Below are positions 45,345 to 56,109 of a stretch of DNA of 64,000 nucleotides, in pieces. The stretch comes from Neckera pumila. Lineage: Eukaryota; Streptophyta; Bryopsida; Hypnales; Neckeraceae. The stretch covers positions 2,501 to 66,500 of the forward strand of contig OZ018412.1 of NCBI GenBank assembly GCA_963969595.1. Reading direction: 5' to 3'. The notes below the pieces were generated by a model. It did not search any database. It was given only the letters and a program-made list of their open reading frames with translations, and was not told the origin of the DNA. Within the stretch, counting starts at the first letter, position 1. Each line of letters begins with the position of its first letter. The translations under genes and the position numbers were made by a program.

Positions 45345-45694
45345 GGGCATCACCACCCGGCTTGCAAAATGCAAGCCAGGTTGCAAGCCTGGCAGTCCAT
45401 TTTGCAAGCCGGGGAAGAAGGGTTGTCCCACCCACGGCCATGGCTTCCAATGAGCTACGTCCACATTCACGGATCATGTCCTTGCTTTTGGGGAAAGTGG
45501 AAAAGTGCTTGTCTCATGCGGTTTGCAAGCCGGTTTGCAAGCCACCCTTTGGCTTGCAAAAAAGCCCGATTTTGCCAGCCATCGGCTTTTGGCTTGGCCT
45601 CTTAACAAGTTCATCCATTATGCAAGACGGGTGGGGCAATTTTGCAAGCCTCTCTTAACAAGTCATCCAATATGCAAGACGGATGGGGATGCTC
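45345..45694. mobile_element. MITE 1, TAA-flanked, 350 bp
   Basis: The left end GGGCATCACCACCC follows TAA at 45342-45344; the right end GGATGGGGATGCTC precedes TAA at 45695-45697. Reverse-complementing the right end gives GAGCATCCCCATCC, matching the left end at most positions. The interior is GC-rich with many GCAAGCC words and no gene. Three-base TAA/TTA duplications with G[AG]GCA termini are typical of PIF/Harbinger (Tourist-like) elements. Confidence 0.7.
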
Positions 45695-45697
45695 TAA

Positions 45698-46149
45698 GGG
45701 CATCCCCACATTGGACCCTTGAAACAGAGGCCTGATCTTGAGGGGTTTGGCATAGGTTGACTGCCTGGGCAGCTCCTATGTTGGGAGGGTGCCCCATGCT
45801 GGCCCAATATTCCGCCTCACCAAGTGCGTCCCTCAAAAAGCTTGCACAGGGCCCTCAAGACTTTTTACCACCACGCAGCGATCCTCGCCTCCCAACCATT
45901 CCAATCAACGTGACCACAATACTGTTCAACATTCAATGTTCCGACAGCCATGAAACATGGGCCAAAAAGGACTATAAAACAAGATAGCGCGGCACGCTCA
46001 AGCTCCATTATTTGCCAAGGCCCTCAAGAATTTTTGGCGTGGCCGGCCAGGTTTTACTGTTTGGCGCAAGTGGCATGAGGTAGCTGCAGAGCTCGGGTGC
46101 GCCAAGTCACAGTGCTCGTGTTGCTTGAAGAGCAGCCGTGGCAATGCTC
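45698..46149. mobile_element. MITE 2, TAA-flanked, 452 bp, abutting MITE 1
   Basis: It begins GGGCATCCCCACATT directly after the TAA that ends MITE 1. It ends CGTGGCAATGCTC before TAA at 46150-46152. The interior differs from MITE 1 but has the same GC-rich character. Confidence 0.65.
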
Positions 46150-46152
46150 TAA

Positions 46153-47595
46153 GGTAGGTGGCTTAAAAAGCAACCCTCTTCTTCAAACAGCTCAATAGGG
46201 AGCTCTGAAATGGATACAAGTGGTTCTAAAATGGACTGTGAACAATGTGAGAGTATAATTGAGACTTGTCATATATTGCTTAATACTTCACCAATGGATG
46301 GAATAAGAACCAGGGCAAGTCCATTTCGAACCAGAGTGTGTGTCCACTTAATTTTTGAATGAGAATTGATTGCCCAAATGCCTTTTTACAAATGTTAAAA
46401 GAATGTAGGGTTTGTTTAAGTTTAGTAAAGGTTGCATTTAGGAACTTTGTATATTACTTTTTGAATGCAGCAATGCTTGTTTTTTGGTCAAGCCATATCC
46501 TTTTTCAAACTGCATGTGAGTGGATTTTGCAAGGCCTATGGATCAAGAATAGGTGCTTACCGCATAATTCTTTGGAAACTCATAAGTAATTCATAATTGC
46601 CCAAAAAAATATGAAACCACTTGTGTTAGATTTCGCACCAATATTTCTTCAAATGAAAAATAAGGGAAAATATTTTTGGGCATCTGAAAACCATCAAAAA
46701 GGCCCAATAGCCTTTAAAGGATCGCTTTCTGAGCCGCCCACCTTAAAGAGTTTTTTTTCATATTGGTGGCCCAATAGATATCCCTTCAACGGTGGCAGAC
46801 TGCAAAGTGTTGTGGCACATATTTAAATGCATTATGAAAAGTTTGAAGTGAGAATTTGTCATTATTCTCCAAGCTTGTGTTAGTAGACTAAATTTGGCAC
46901 AATAAATCCTCTACTATAATTGGTTTGACCTTAAGTAAAATATCTTTTCAATTTACAAAGTGTATTAAATGTATCATTTTCTTTGAATCTAATAATGCAA
47001 CATAATTTTCAATCGGGACACATAATCTACAATTTTTTTTTTAAATTATCGAAAAGGATAAATGTCCACACATTGCAAGGCTTCTATCACATTTTTGAAG
47101 AAGAGATTTGTTTAAAATTGACTTTCAACTACATGAATTTACCTACATTTCCAATTTATTTAATTTCATGGACAATTATCCTTTAGGGATTAAAACCACA
47201 ATTATCCAAAATCCATACAAATAATATACAAAGGTTTTATACTATTCAAACTCTTGCACTACTATAGTTTGGTAGCAAATTGACACTCATAGGCCAAATT
47301 AAATGTTTTGGCATAAAATCCATTTATATAAATGCCAATTTTTTGGAGATTCTCTTTTTTACCTTACAACTTTTTTTTTTGGGAAACAATAATTTTCCTA
47401 AAGTTTTCGCATTTTATTTCTAGAATAATTTTATATTGAAAGTCCTACCAAACTACAGTCTTGAGTTCAATTGAATACTAAAACAAAAAGGGTGGTTGTG
47501 AGGCTCTCTCCACTCCAACCAAACCCTAAAGCGTTGTGCAGTGTGAATGTAGTTGTTAACAAAATTTATAAACTCAGATGTAGAATGCGAGATTT
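46153..47595. other. No gene seen
   Basis: AT-rich interval with short motif-free frames only. Confidence 0.5.
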
Positions 47596-47760
47596 GATGC
47601 AATAGTCTTTGTCCAAATGACAAAGCCAGTAAAATACTCTTCACCTACATGATGCAATAGTCTTTGTCCAAATGACAAAGCCAGTAAAATACTCTTCACC
47701 TACACGATGCAATAGTCTTTGTTTAAAGGACAAAAGCAATAAAACACTCTTCACCTATAC
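47596..47760. repeat. 55-bp tandem repeat, three units
   Basis: GATGCAATAGTCTTTGTCC starts units at 47596, 47651 and 47706. The first two are almost identical and the third has several changes. Each ends ACTCTTCACCTA. Confidence 0.9.
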
Positions 47761-48261
47761 TAACTAAGGTGAAGACATCCAAAATCGTCCTTGTATCTAT
47801 TCATGTACAGGAGACTTCCATTAAAGTGTCCTTCAAAAGCCTCATTAAATACTTAATTGTGATTGCTTGACCATTGATTTTGAGATTTTGGTTTTAATTC
47901 AGTTGTATGACAATTTCAATGGCCTAAGGAGCTTCCACTTTAAAAATCCGAGGAAATTACATGTCATAAAAAGGTATTTCTACCTTTAATTATACAACAT
48001 TGCTAAACATACACCTATAAACATGTGATACTTATAAAAAAAAATCCCAAATGTCCTTGCCTCCAATGTCATTCCGTTTTCGTATTTTTGTTTTTTTTAA
48101 CAAATGAAATGGAAATTTCATTGCCAATAAAACTAATACACAACTAGATCTTACACATGGATTGGTACGTTTTTGAAAATCACAATGTTAAGTATTCATA
48201 ATCTATTCTTAGTCTTAACCAAGTAGTTTGTCAGATTAAGGCGGCTAGGAATTTTGGAAGG
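47761..48261. mobile_element. Gene-free interval with a LINE-type 3' end fragment
   Basis: At about 48089-48150, read on the minus strand, the sequence '...ggcaatgaaatttccatttcatttgtt' followed by an A-run has the form of a plant LINE 3' terminus. The remainder holds no gene. Confidence 0.35.
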
Positions 48262-48264
48262 TAA

Positions 48265-48661
48265 GAGCAGCGCTACTCATTTACGGCCAAGCTCCCGGCC
48301 CGGATTTTAGGCGGGGTTGGAAAGAAGAAAAAAAAGCCCTCCATTCACGGGAAAGGGACAAAAGAAGACCGGTCACTCCAAAATGAGTTCTCCAAATATT
48401 AGCTCCCCGTCCCCACTACGCTTTGACCCGGGCTTGATCTTGTCGGCTTTGTTGGTTTGTGAGTCAATTCTTAACTTTTTTGAATCAATTAGCATTTTGG
48501 TTGGCTCTTAGTAATGACGAGTCATTAATGCATGAGTTTGTCTTGTTTTGGCGTGTGCTCTTCCTTGTAAACGGGTGGCGGACAAAAGCAACCCGGGAGC
48601 AACTAGGCACGGGCCAACCCATTTTTCCAACCTTGTTTCAAGGGAATGGGTGGCAAAGCTC
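48265..48661. mobile_element. MITE 3, TAA-flanked, 397 bp
   Basis: The left terminus GAGCAGCGCTACTCATT follows TAA (48262-48264). The right terminus AATGGGTGGCAAAGCTC precedes TAA (48662-48664). The reverse complement of the right end, GAGCTTTGCCACCCATT, agrees with the left at about 12 of 17 positions. It has no coding capacity. Confidence 0.7.
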
Positions 48662-48720
48662 TAAGGTATTATGTATCCAAGCCCCTCAGTGGTATTGACA
48701 GTACTACAGTTAGCTTAGTT

Positions 48721-48770
48721 TCTTATTTTTATTTTTATTTTTTGACACAAATGAAACGGAATTTCATTGC
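48721..48770 (-). mobile_element. Short LINE-type 3' tail
   Basis: On the minus strand, 'caatgaaattccgtttcatttg' is followed by an A-rich tail of AAAAATAAAAAT words, the same 3' terminus type as seen at 48089 and 59950. It is a fragment only. Confidence 0.4.
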
Positions 48771-48778
48771 TTAGCTTA

Positions 48779-49217
48779 GAGCAAATCCATGGCGGGGGGC
48801 CAAGCAGGGCTCACACAAGGAGTGAGCGGGCCCTTCCAGATTTTTCTCCCCATGGCACACACACCAAGTCACAAAACAAGCCCGGCCACTCCAAGATTTG
48901 ATGAAGACACTGGCAAATAGTAAAGCTTGGGCATGCCGCACCAAGAGTCTCATTACTCACTCTCTCATCATTGAATGGACCTCTACCAACTTTATCTAGA
49001 GTTGTTCCAATGTGAAGAAACCACCTGGCTTTGACAAAGTGAATTGCATTCATGAGGTATGGACCATTTCATGGGACCACGTGCAACTCACAAGTGGCGC
49101 GGTCCAATGACGCGTCCACCGTGGGGACACTTCCAAAATTTTGGAACCTGGCTTGCCAAACAAAGACGCCATCCTTGCTTGGCGCCCCTGTTCCGTGAGC
49201 TAGGCATGAGGTTGCCC
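48779..49217. mobile_element. MITE 4, TTA-flanked, 439 bp
   Basis: It starts GAGCAAATCCATGG after TTA (48776-48778) and ends GCATGAGGTTGCCC before TTA (49218-49220). It shares its interior with MITE 5: both have 'gcccggccac' near the left end and 'cttggcgcccct' near the right end, so the two are one family. Confidence 0.7.
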
Positions 49218-49220
49218 TTA

Positions 49221-50479
49221 GAGCGACCCCACGGCAGGGCGCCAAGGAGCCTAACACGGGCAATAGGCGGGCCCTAGCTTCATTTGCTTCCCCACAACTG
49301 ACACGTCAAACGGGGGAAAATGCCCGGCCACGCCAAAATTTGAAGAATACACAAGGAAATGGTGAGCTTTGGGCATGGCTTGCCAAAGGCTTTGACTACC
49401 TTTTTCAACCCAATTCCAAGGTACTGACAATCCTTCTTACCCCATCTTCGAGGCACATATCCCATTTGACCATCAAATTTTTTTCACAGGTAATTTAAAC
49501 CTCAATATTTCTTTTAATTGTGTGAAAAAACTGAAAAAAGGCATCAAACCAACTAGAATAAAGTTTCCTTTATTTGTATCGAGAAATTTGGGAGAAATGC
49601 TTATTCACCTTTATTGAGGTGTAAGAGGGAAGAGAAGCTTACTATATACACATGGGGTGGTAGGAGGTAGAACAACCCATGTGGGATAAGTAATTAGAAG
49701 GAGCTCAACCACTCATAGTCATAGTTTTTTCCAAAGTAGGAATTGTGTTAGAATTAAAATTTCAGACCTCATTTAGGCATAGTAGAATAGATCTTTCCAA
49801 AAAACTTTGAACTAAAAAAAGTTGGTAGATTAAGATAAATTCCATCTCCAAAAATCAGTTTGAGATTTTTAAGTCTTCACTCAAAAGTTATGGACAAATT
49901 TCTACTATGCATTTCTACAAATGTAAAAAAAATTTCCTTCTAATCCTCTTTTCAAATTTGTCCATAACTTTTGATTGGAGTCTTGAAATCACAAACGAAT
50001 TTTTGGAGGTGAAATTTGTCTTGATTTTACATCTTTTATTGGTTCAAAGTTTTTTGGAAAGGGTTATTCTACTATGCCTAAATGAAATCTAAAATTCTAC
50101 TTTTAACACAATTCATAATTTTGAATAAACTATGAGTGGTGGAGCTCCTACTACATCTAATTTACTTATCCTACATTCTTTGTTCTACCTCCTATCACCC
50201 CATGTGCATATAGTGAGCTACTCTTCTTCCTTTTAAACTCAAAATAAGTTGGAAGTGCTTTTGAAACAATGTGAGGGAGTGCTTATTAATGCATTGGAAG
50301 TTAAAATTTTGTAAGTTTTATATCAAAACCAAATTCTTTACAATAATATCCACTTGGCACACCCACTGGGCGCGTCAGCAAGTGGGGCAAAGCAGGAATG
50401 GCAAAACTCCACTCTCCAAATCCACACGCCAAAGTCATCCTTGGCGCCCCTCCTTGGTGAGTCTACTCTGGGGTTGCCC
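49221..50479. mobile_element. MITE 5, TTA-flanked, same family as MITE 4, with nested insertion
   Basis: It begins GAGCGACCCCACGG directly after the TTA ending MITE 4 and ends CTGGGGTTGCCC before TTA at 50480-50482. Both ends match MITE 4 over more than 100 bases each. The middle is expanded from under 200 to about 1000 bases, mainly by the long foldback at ~49600-50250. Confidence 0.65.
49600..50250. mobile_element. Long foldback element, arms ~300 bp, nested in MITE 5
   Basis: The left arm text 'acatggggtg...taggaggtagaacaa...ggataagtaa...aggagctc' (49650-49710) recurs inverted at 50125-50215. 'ggcatagtagaata...ctttccaaaaaactttgaac' (49777-49812) recurs inverted at 50046-50080. 'aaagttatggacaaat' (49885) recurs inverted at 49958. 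The arms differ by scattered changes and enclose a short loop near 49920. It carries no gene. Confidence 0.8.
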
Positions 50480-50482
50480 TTA

Positions 50483-50602
50483 GAGTAGCCCCACTCCAAC
50501 ACAGGAAAGCGACTTTTCAAATGTTCTGCACCATTGATCTTCTAAGATCAATGGAGCAGAACATTTGAAGAGTCGCTTCCCCGTGTTGGAGTGGGGTTGC
50601 TC
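50483..50602. mobile_element. 120-bp near-perfect palindromic MITE
   Basis: It is flanked by TTA at 50480-50482 and 50603-50605. The left half (GAGTAGCCCCACTCCAACAC...) and right half are reverse complements with only a handful of mismatches and almost no loop, the centre being at about 50542 (ATTGATCTT/CTAAGATCAAT). A transcript would fold into one ~58-bp stem. Confidence 0.9.
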
Positions 50603-50605
50603 TTA

Positions 50606-53006
50606 GCTTCTTAACTTACTAACTTCCTCCACATCAGTCGGTCCTGCCCAATGTACGGGGAGTACCGGCATTTAGTTACAAGTTAGCCGGTTGAAATCAG
50701 GAATTGCCTAATTGATTTCAAAATCTTCGGAAAAAAACCAACCATCTAAGAGGAAAATCAAAGAATATTCTCTATTTTTTATAGGCCTAGCCGAGAGAAT
50801 GATTCAAACAACCGTTTGGCCGAAGAAAATCTAGGATTTTAGCCGGTTGTGCTAAAAAATCTCCCCGGACTGTGGTCCTGCCATGTCTTTCCATCTGACA
50901 GTTTCAGGTGCAAATAGTAATTAAGGTATGAATTCGGTACTTCGGCCTTGTCTCCAGATGCCAGACACAGCCAATGATAAGAAAATGCTGGGCCTTACCG
51001 ACAATACCGAGCCATGGACGGAGTGACGAACTGACTTTCACGGGAGTGTCAGTTGGTCAGGGAGGGACACAGTTTGCACGAGAATAACTTATTAGTTAGT
51101 AACTTTGCTTTTGGGCTTTCTCAGAATAGAAAGGATTGGGTTCCACTCGCGTGTCCGTCCTCACTCCGGCCTAATAAGCATTAAAAAAAATAATAGGGAA
51201 CGAAATACTGGGCACTACGGTATTTTGTAGGCTTTCATATGGAGCATAGTGAAAACAAGGTAAAAGAATTCAAATAAAATCGTCAATTCATGTGGAAATG
51301 GAAAAATGGCTGCAATGGAATGGGGCACATGCCAAGGGAATGCCACCAAAAACCATCCAAATCAAAGGTTTGAACATGGTTCCTATTATTCAGAAGTTAA
51401 AAAGCCGAGCTTGAATCTTGTGATCTTGCTAGTAGTCAAAAAGGTATTCTAGATTCTCTAAGAATGCACTTTTTAGACAAAGAATGAATAAACTACGAAT
51501 TTTCAAAGTGCTAAAAATAGGTGTATCCATAATATACCCGAGGCTCTCATGTATGGGTTATATAAACAAGGCAAGAATTTAGACATGATGGTTTTGTTAT
51601 AAACCGTAAATTGCCTTATAATATGTTGGAGGTAGATATAGTTTTGAGAGCTACTATATGATACTACCTTTGTTTTTAAAAAAGATCCATGTTTCCTTTG
51701 CAAAACTCAAAGGAAACATGGAATTTTTTTAGAAGTAGTAATTATGTCTTCAAAAACTCATGAAATGGAATTATTAAACATAAGAGATAAAATGGGGATA
51801 TATCAATCTATTTTTTTATTTTAAATTTACAGATAAGCATGATCTATGTCAATTATCAAATTAAAATAGCAAAGAATAAATTCAATATATAAACTATGCA
51901 TAGAATTAATACCTGGTAATTCAATACACATATTTTTTAGTGATTACAATTAATCTTTTCAACTAAGGCTGTACATACAAAAAGGATCCAATTATGGTAT
52001 ATGATAGATATTGAAATACTATTCTAGCATCATGCCATGTCTTATTGATTTTATCCGCTAATCATTTATGCATATTTATGCTTTTATTACCATATTTATA
52101 TTTTTATGACTTTGTAAAAAAAATTAAAGAATGGATTTATTTGAGATTTAATTTCAAATAATTACTTCATAGAAAATTATCATTATTTAGAAAGAGAAGA
52201 AATGAGTGTGAAAAAAGTTTAGTATTTTTGGAATCAAACTATTTTTGAATTTTTGAATTTTCATATAAACAACCATCCTATAACATTAGACTAGAACTCA
52301 ACCTCTATGTATGTGCTAAACCTTGAATTGAATATGAGATATTCAACAGTTTTCAACTCTCTATACACCAAATGATTTAAAAAAAGCTTTAACCTTCATA
52401 TATAGAAATTATAGTGCATTGCGCTCTGAAGTATAGTTAAGATATTAAAAGTTTTTTATAAACATATTGACTTGGTATAGAAATTCGAAATTCACATATA
52501 GAAATTAGGCGTTATGTATTTTGAATTGTCACAAGAAGATTTGAGATATAGAAAGGTTTTCACAATATGCTCACCTATATTTATAATCATAAATAGAGCA
52601 CATTATATTCATTACGCTCTAAAATAAAAATAGTTCAAATCATAATCATTGATGTATTTGATATATGAAAAATCTGGAATCGGGTGACTGCAAGAAACAC
52701 TTGACTATTTCATGGTGTACATTTCAAGTAGTTGAGATTTTTTAACTGTATTTTTGGAAAAATTGATTTTTGACTTGAATTTTTTTTATATATTGCTTTA
52801 TTATTTTTGCAAGTTTGATATCCATCTGAGATTGGGATTGTTTGTAAATAGCAAAATATTTTTGAAAAAATAAATATATATTTTAAATGTAAAAATAGTC
52901 ATGAGTATCTATTCTTTAGAGTTGTAATTCAAAAATTATGGTTAAAAAAACTCAAATGCCATTGATGTATGATTGAAAATAGCATAATCATTTCTTGCAA
53001 TCATAG
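50606..53006. other. No gene seen
   Basis: A GC-richer patch at 50600-51180 has no convincing exon. The rest is AT-rich with short frames. Confidence 0.5.
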
Positions 53007-53010
53007 TTAA

Positions 53011-53934
53011 CATCTAAAGCCCTAAACATACTTTTTTGAGAGCATAGTATTTTTGGGTAGCTCACTACAAGCGGAGTTTTAATTTTTTTCTTTGAAATTT
53101 TCACACAACATTTTCTCGAGGATTAGCTTTAAGGCCCAGCAATTTTCATAACTTTTGATTGCATGGTTAAAAGTTATTGTATGATATGTGATTTTCAATG
53201 CTTGATGGGCAGCTCAAAAAATTCTTAAAAAAATCACTTTTAAAAAAAGGAAATATTTGAAATTAGTTCTCTAGATTTATATACACATGAAAAGCTATGA
53301 ATCATTCCATTTTGATTAATGAAATGAAAATTATGAGGTGTTCTAGTTTGCGGGTAGTTATTGATTTCCTACTCTGAAATAAACTTTGAAATCCTTTGTT
53401 TAATTCAATTTCAATATTTATAAAAGAAAATAAAAACATCAGATGTAAATGGGTTATTACAACATTATAACCATTGGGATTGACATTTTTCAATTCTATA
53501 ATTAAATTCTTAACAATTTAGTGTTCTAAATCATTCTCTACTTCTTTCTACTTACTATTTTTCTCCTATATGTTGTACAACTCCAAATGATCTGAAATTT
53601 TTCAAGCATACAACCAACTTGACTTCAAAAATGTATGCAAAGAGTAACCACCATTTTAGACATTTTTTCATACAAGTATGACCTTGTGAAGTGCAGCTAT
53701 CAGTTTTTTTGCAGGGACAAAAAAAAGGCTTTTTCTCAATTCAAACACTAATATCTTGCAATCTACATGGTGGAAAATTCTGAAATTTTTCTTACATATT
53801 CTCAAACCAGCACACTACAAGATCTTACGGTTACATATGTCTAAAAATGTTTTTTTTCTATAATTTGGTACTTGTATTAGAAATGACAGTTTTGGAGCGT
53901 TTTTGGTGAAAATATAGTCAGAAACCTTTAGGGG
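53011..53934 (+). mobile_element. TTAA-flanked element, copy C (924 bp)
   Basis: TTAA lies at 53007-53010 and 53935-53938. The right terminus (CCTTTAGGGG before TTAA) is typical; the left (CATCTAAAGCCC) is diverged. Length and internal order match copies A and B, including GTGAAGTGCAGCTATCAG and GGTGGAAAATTCTGAAATTT. Confidence 0.65.
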
Positions 53935-54198
53935 TTAATTACAAATTTTTCCCAAAGCCCATAATTTTTGCAATACTACCCCTAAAAGCAACAAAATAAG
54001 CAGCATTTTTTTTATTGTTGCACAATTCAAGAATACAAAACTCAATTGCCTCCATATTCTAAAGTATTTTTATTTTGAAGTCATTGTAAATGAGATTTGA
54101 AAGCATTTCTTCTTTTTTTCTTTATTTTTGAACCAACTTCTTGAAGATCAAATCACAAGTTGCAACATATGCTCTTCTACAAGACTACAGGACCTTAA

Positions 54199-54620
54199 TC
54201 CCTAAAGGACCAACAAGCGTTTTTTTGCTACATAGAAATTTTGGGCAAGTATGTGTGATTAGGAGAGTCCGGGCCAATTTGTCTAAGAACACGTACTTGG
54301 CCAATTCTTCTATAAAAAAGAATACCAAAAAGTACCATCAATTTGGACATTTTTCATAGAAAAGTGAGCTTGTGAAGTGCAGTTGCCCTGTTTTTTGCAG
54401 GGCCAAAAACATGATTTCAATAAATTTAAATACTTATATCTTGCAATCCACGCGGTGAAAATTTCTATAATTTTTACCACATGTTCTTAAAGTCAACATA
54501 CTACAAGATCCTACAGTTACATGTGTCAAAAAGTTTTTTTTTTCAAAAATTTGGTACAGGTTCTTAAAATGACAGTTTTTGAGCGTTTCTGGTGAAAACA
54601 TGGTCATGGAACTTTAAAGG
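54199..54620 (+). mobile_element. TTAA-flanked element, copy D (422 bp, internally deleted)
   Basis: TTAA lies at 54195-54198 and 54621-54624, with TCCCTAAAGGACCA at the left and ACTTTAAAGG at the right. It retains the right-half landmarks (GTGAAGTGCAGTTGCCCTG), but about 500 bases of the left half are absent. Confidence 0.65.
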
Positions 54621-54936
54621 TTAAATACAAAAGTTTAAAATTCGCCATGTATTTCTTGATACCAATGAACTTTTAAAATGTAAGCATGCAAATTTGACCA
54701 ACTCTCCGCTAGTGCAGGATGCTCCATGTTTGTCACGCTCATGCGATTTGATCAATTCGCCACAAACTTCAGCATTAAATTAGATAATGCATTTGCTACA
54801 TCCTATGTATGTAAATTTCTATCATAATTTCCTATTCCAATAAGGAGATTATAATGCTTGATCAAGACAAGTAGAGGTGAATATTGTCAGTCATCTACCT
54901 TTTTAAATATTTAAAAATCTCATTCTTTAAGTTTAA

Positions 54937-55834
54937 CATAAAACTTTTACATTTCTTTAGAATGATATTGTGTCAAGTAGCACTTTTTGGCGACATAGCA
55001 TTTTTGGTCATCCATTTATAAACAAAATTTTCATCTTTTTTCTTTGAAATTTTCATATAACACATGGTCGAGGAGTAGCTTTATTTGAGGCACAATAATG
55101 TTTATAACTTTTGATTGCATGGTTACAATGTTATTTTATGATATATAGTTTCTTTTGGAGCCCAGGCAATATGGGCAGCTCAAAAAAAAATCACTTTTAA
55201 AAAAAATAAATTCGAAATTGATTTTTTAGATTTATGTATAAGTAAAAAGCTTTAATGCTCATTTTTATTAATGAGATGACAGTTCTAAGGAATTATAGTT
55301 GCAGGCAATTATGGAATCACTATTCTAAAATCAACCATGCAGTCTTTTATTGAACTCAATTTCCAATAGTTTTGGAAAAATATAAAATTATAGATTGTAT
55401 GGAATTGGAATTTTCAATTCTATAACTAGTCTCTTAATAATTTAGTATTTTAAATCATTCATTACTTTTTTTTGCATACTATTTTTTTAAAGCATGAATA
55501 TGAAAAAAAAAATAGTTTATATGTATTTGCAACTTATTTCTTCAATATATTATGGAGAATTGCAAGTTGTAGAATCTACATAGTTTTGGATAAAAAATTT
55601 GAAAGATGAAAATCATGAAATCTAACTATTTGGGAAGAGTTGAAAACACTTTTTTTGAAGTTCAAGCATCATGTCCTTGCAATTGGTAAGGTTTTTAATT
55701 CTCAAATTTTAGGTGCATGTATACTAACAGATTAACTAAATGATCCTTAGTTGGATTTGTTAAAAACTAAAGAAAGATGAAGGTTTTAGCCTTACTCCGG
55801 AATCTAGTCTCTAAATATGAAAGAACTTTAGAAG
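54937..55834 (+). mobile_element. TTAA-flanked element, copy F (898 bp, decayed)
   Basis: TTAA lies at 54933-54936 and 55835-55838; the right end reads AACTTTAGAAG. The interior aligns with copy C: 'tttctttgaaattttca' followed by 'cataacttttgattgcatggtta' type text occurs in both. Terminal decay makes the left border tentative. Confidence 0.5.
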
Positions 55835-55892
55835 TTAACAAATGTAATGAATTGCACCAAGATTCTTCAAACTTATTTGGCTTGTGACATAT

Positions 55893-56105
55893 CACTATAA
55901 GAAATCGGTATTTTTTTAATTCTAAATTGACAGATTTTTTTGGACATCTAATGTAACAATCCCTGTTTTCATGTCAACAATGATGTCTAATACAACATGA
56001 AGATGTTACATTGGATATCATTGTTGATATAAAAACATAAGTTGTTACATTGGATGTCCCAAAAAATCCATCAACTTAGACACAGGTTTTTTATACTCCG
56101 TAGTA
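55893..56105. mobile_element. CACTA-type foldback MITE, 213 bp, TAT duplication
   Basis: It begins CACTATAAGAAATC and ends CTCCGTAGTA, with TAT on both sides (55890-55892 and 56106-56108). The two halves are inverted repeats, for example GGACATCTAATGTAACA against, in reverse complement, GGACATCCAATGTAACA. CACTA elements make 3-bp duplications and begin CACTA; here the right end gives TACTA, one base off. Confidence 0.7.
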
Positions 56106-56109
56106 TATA

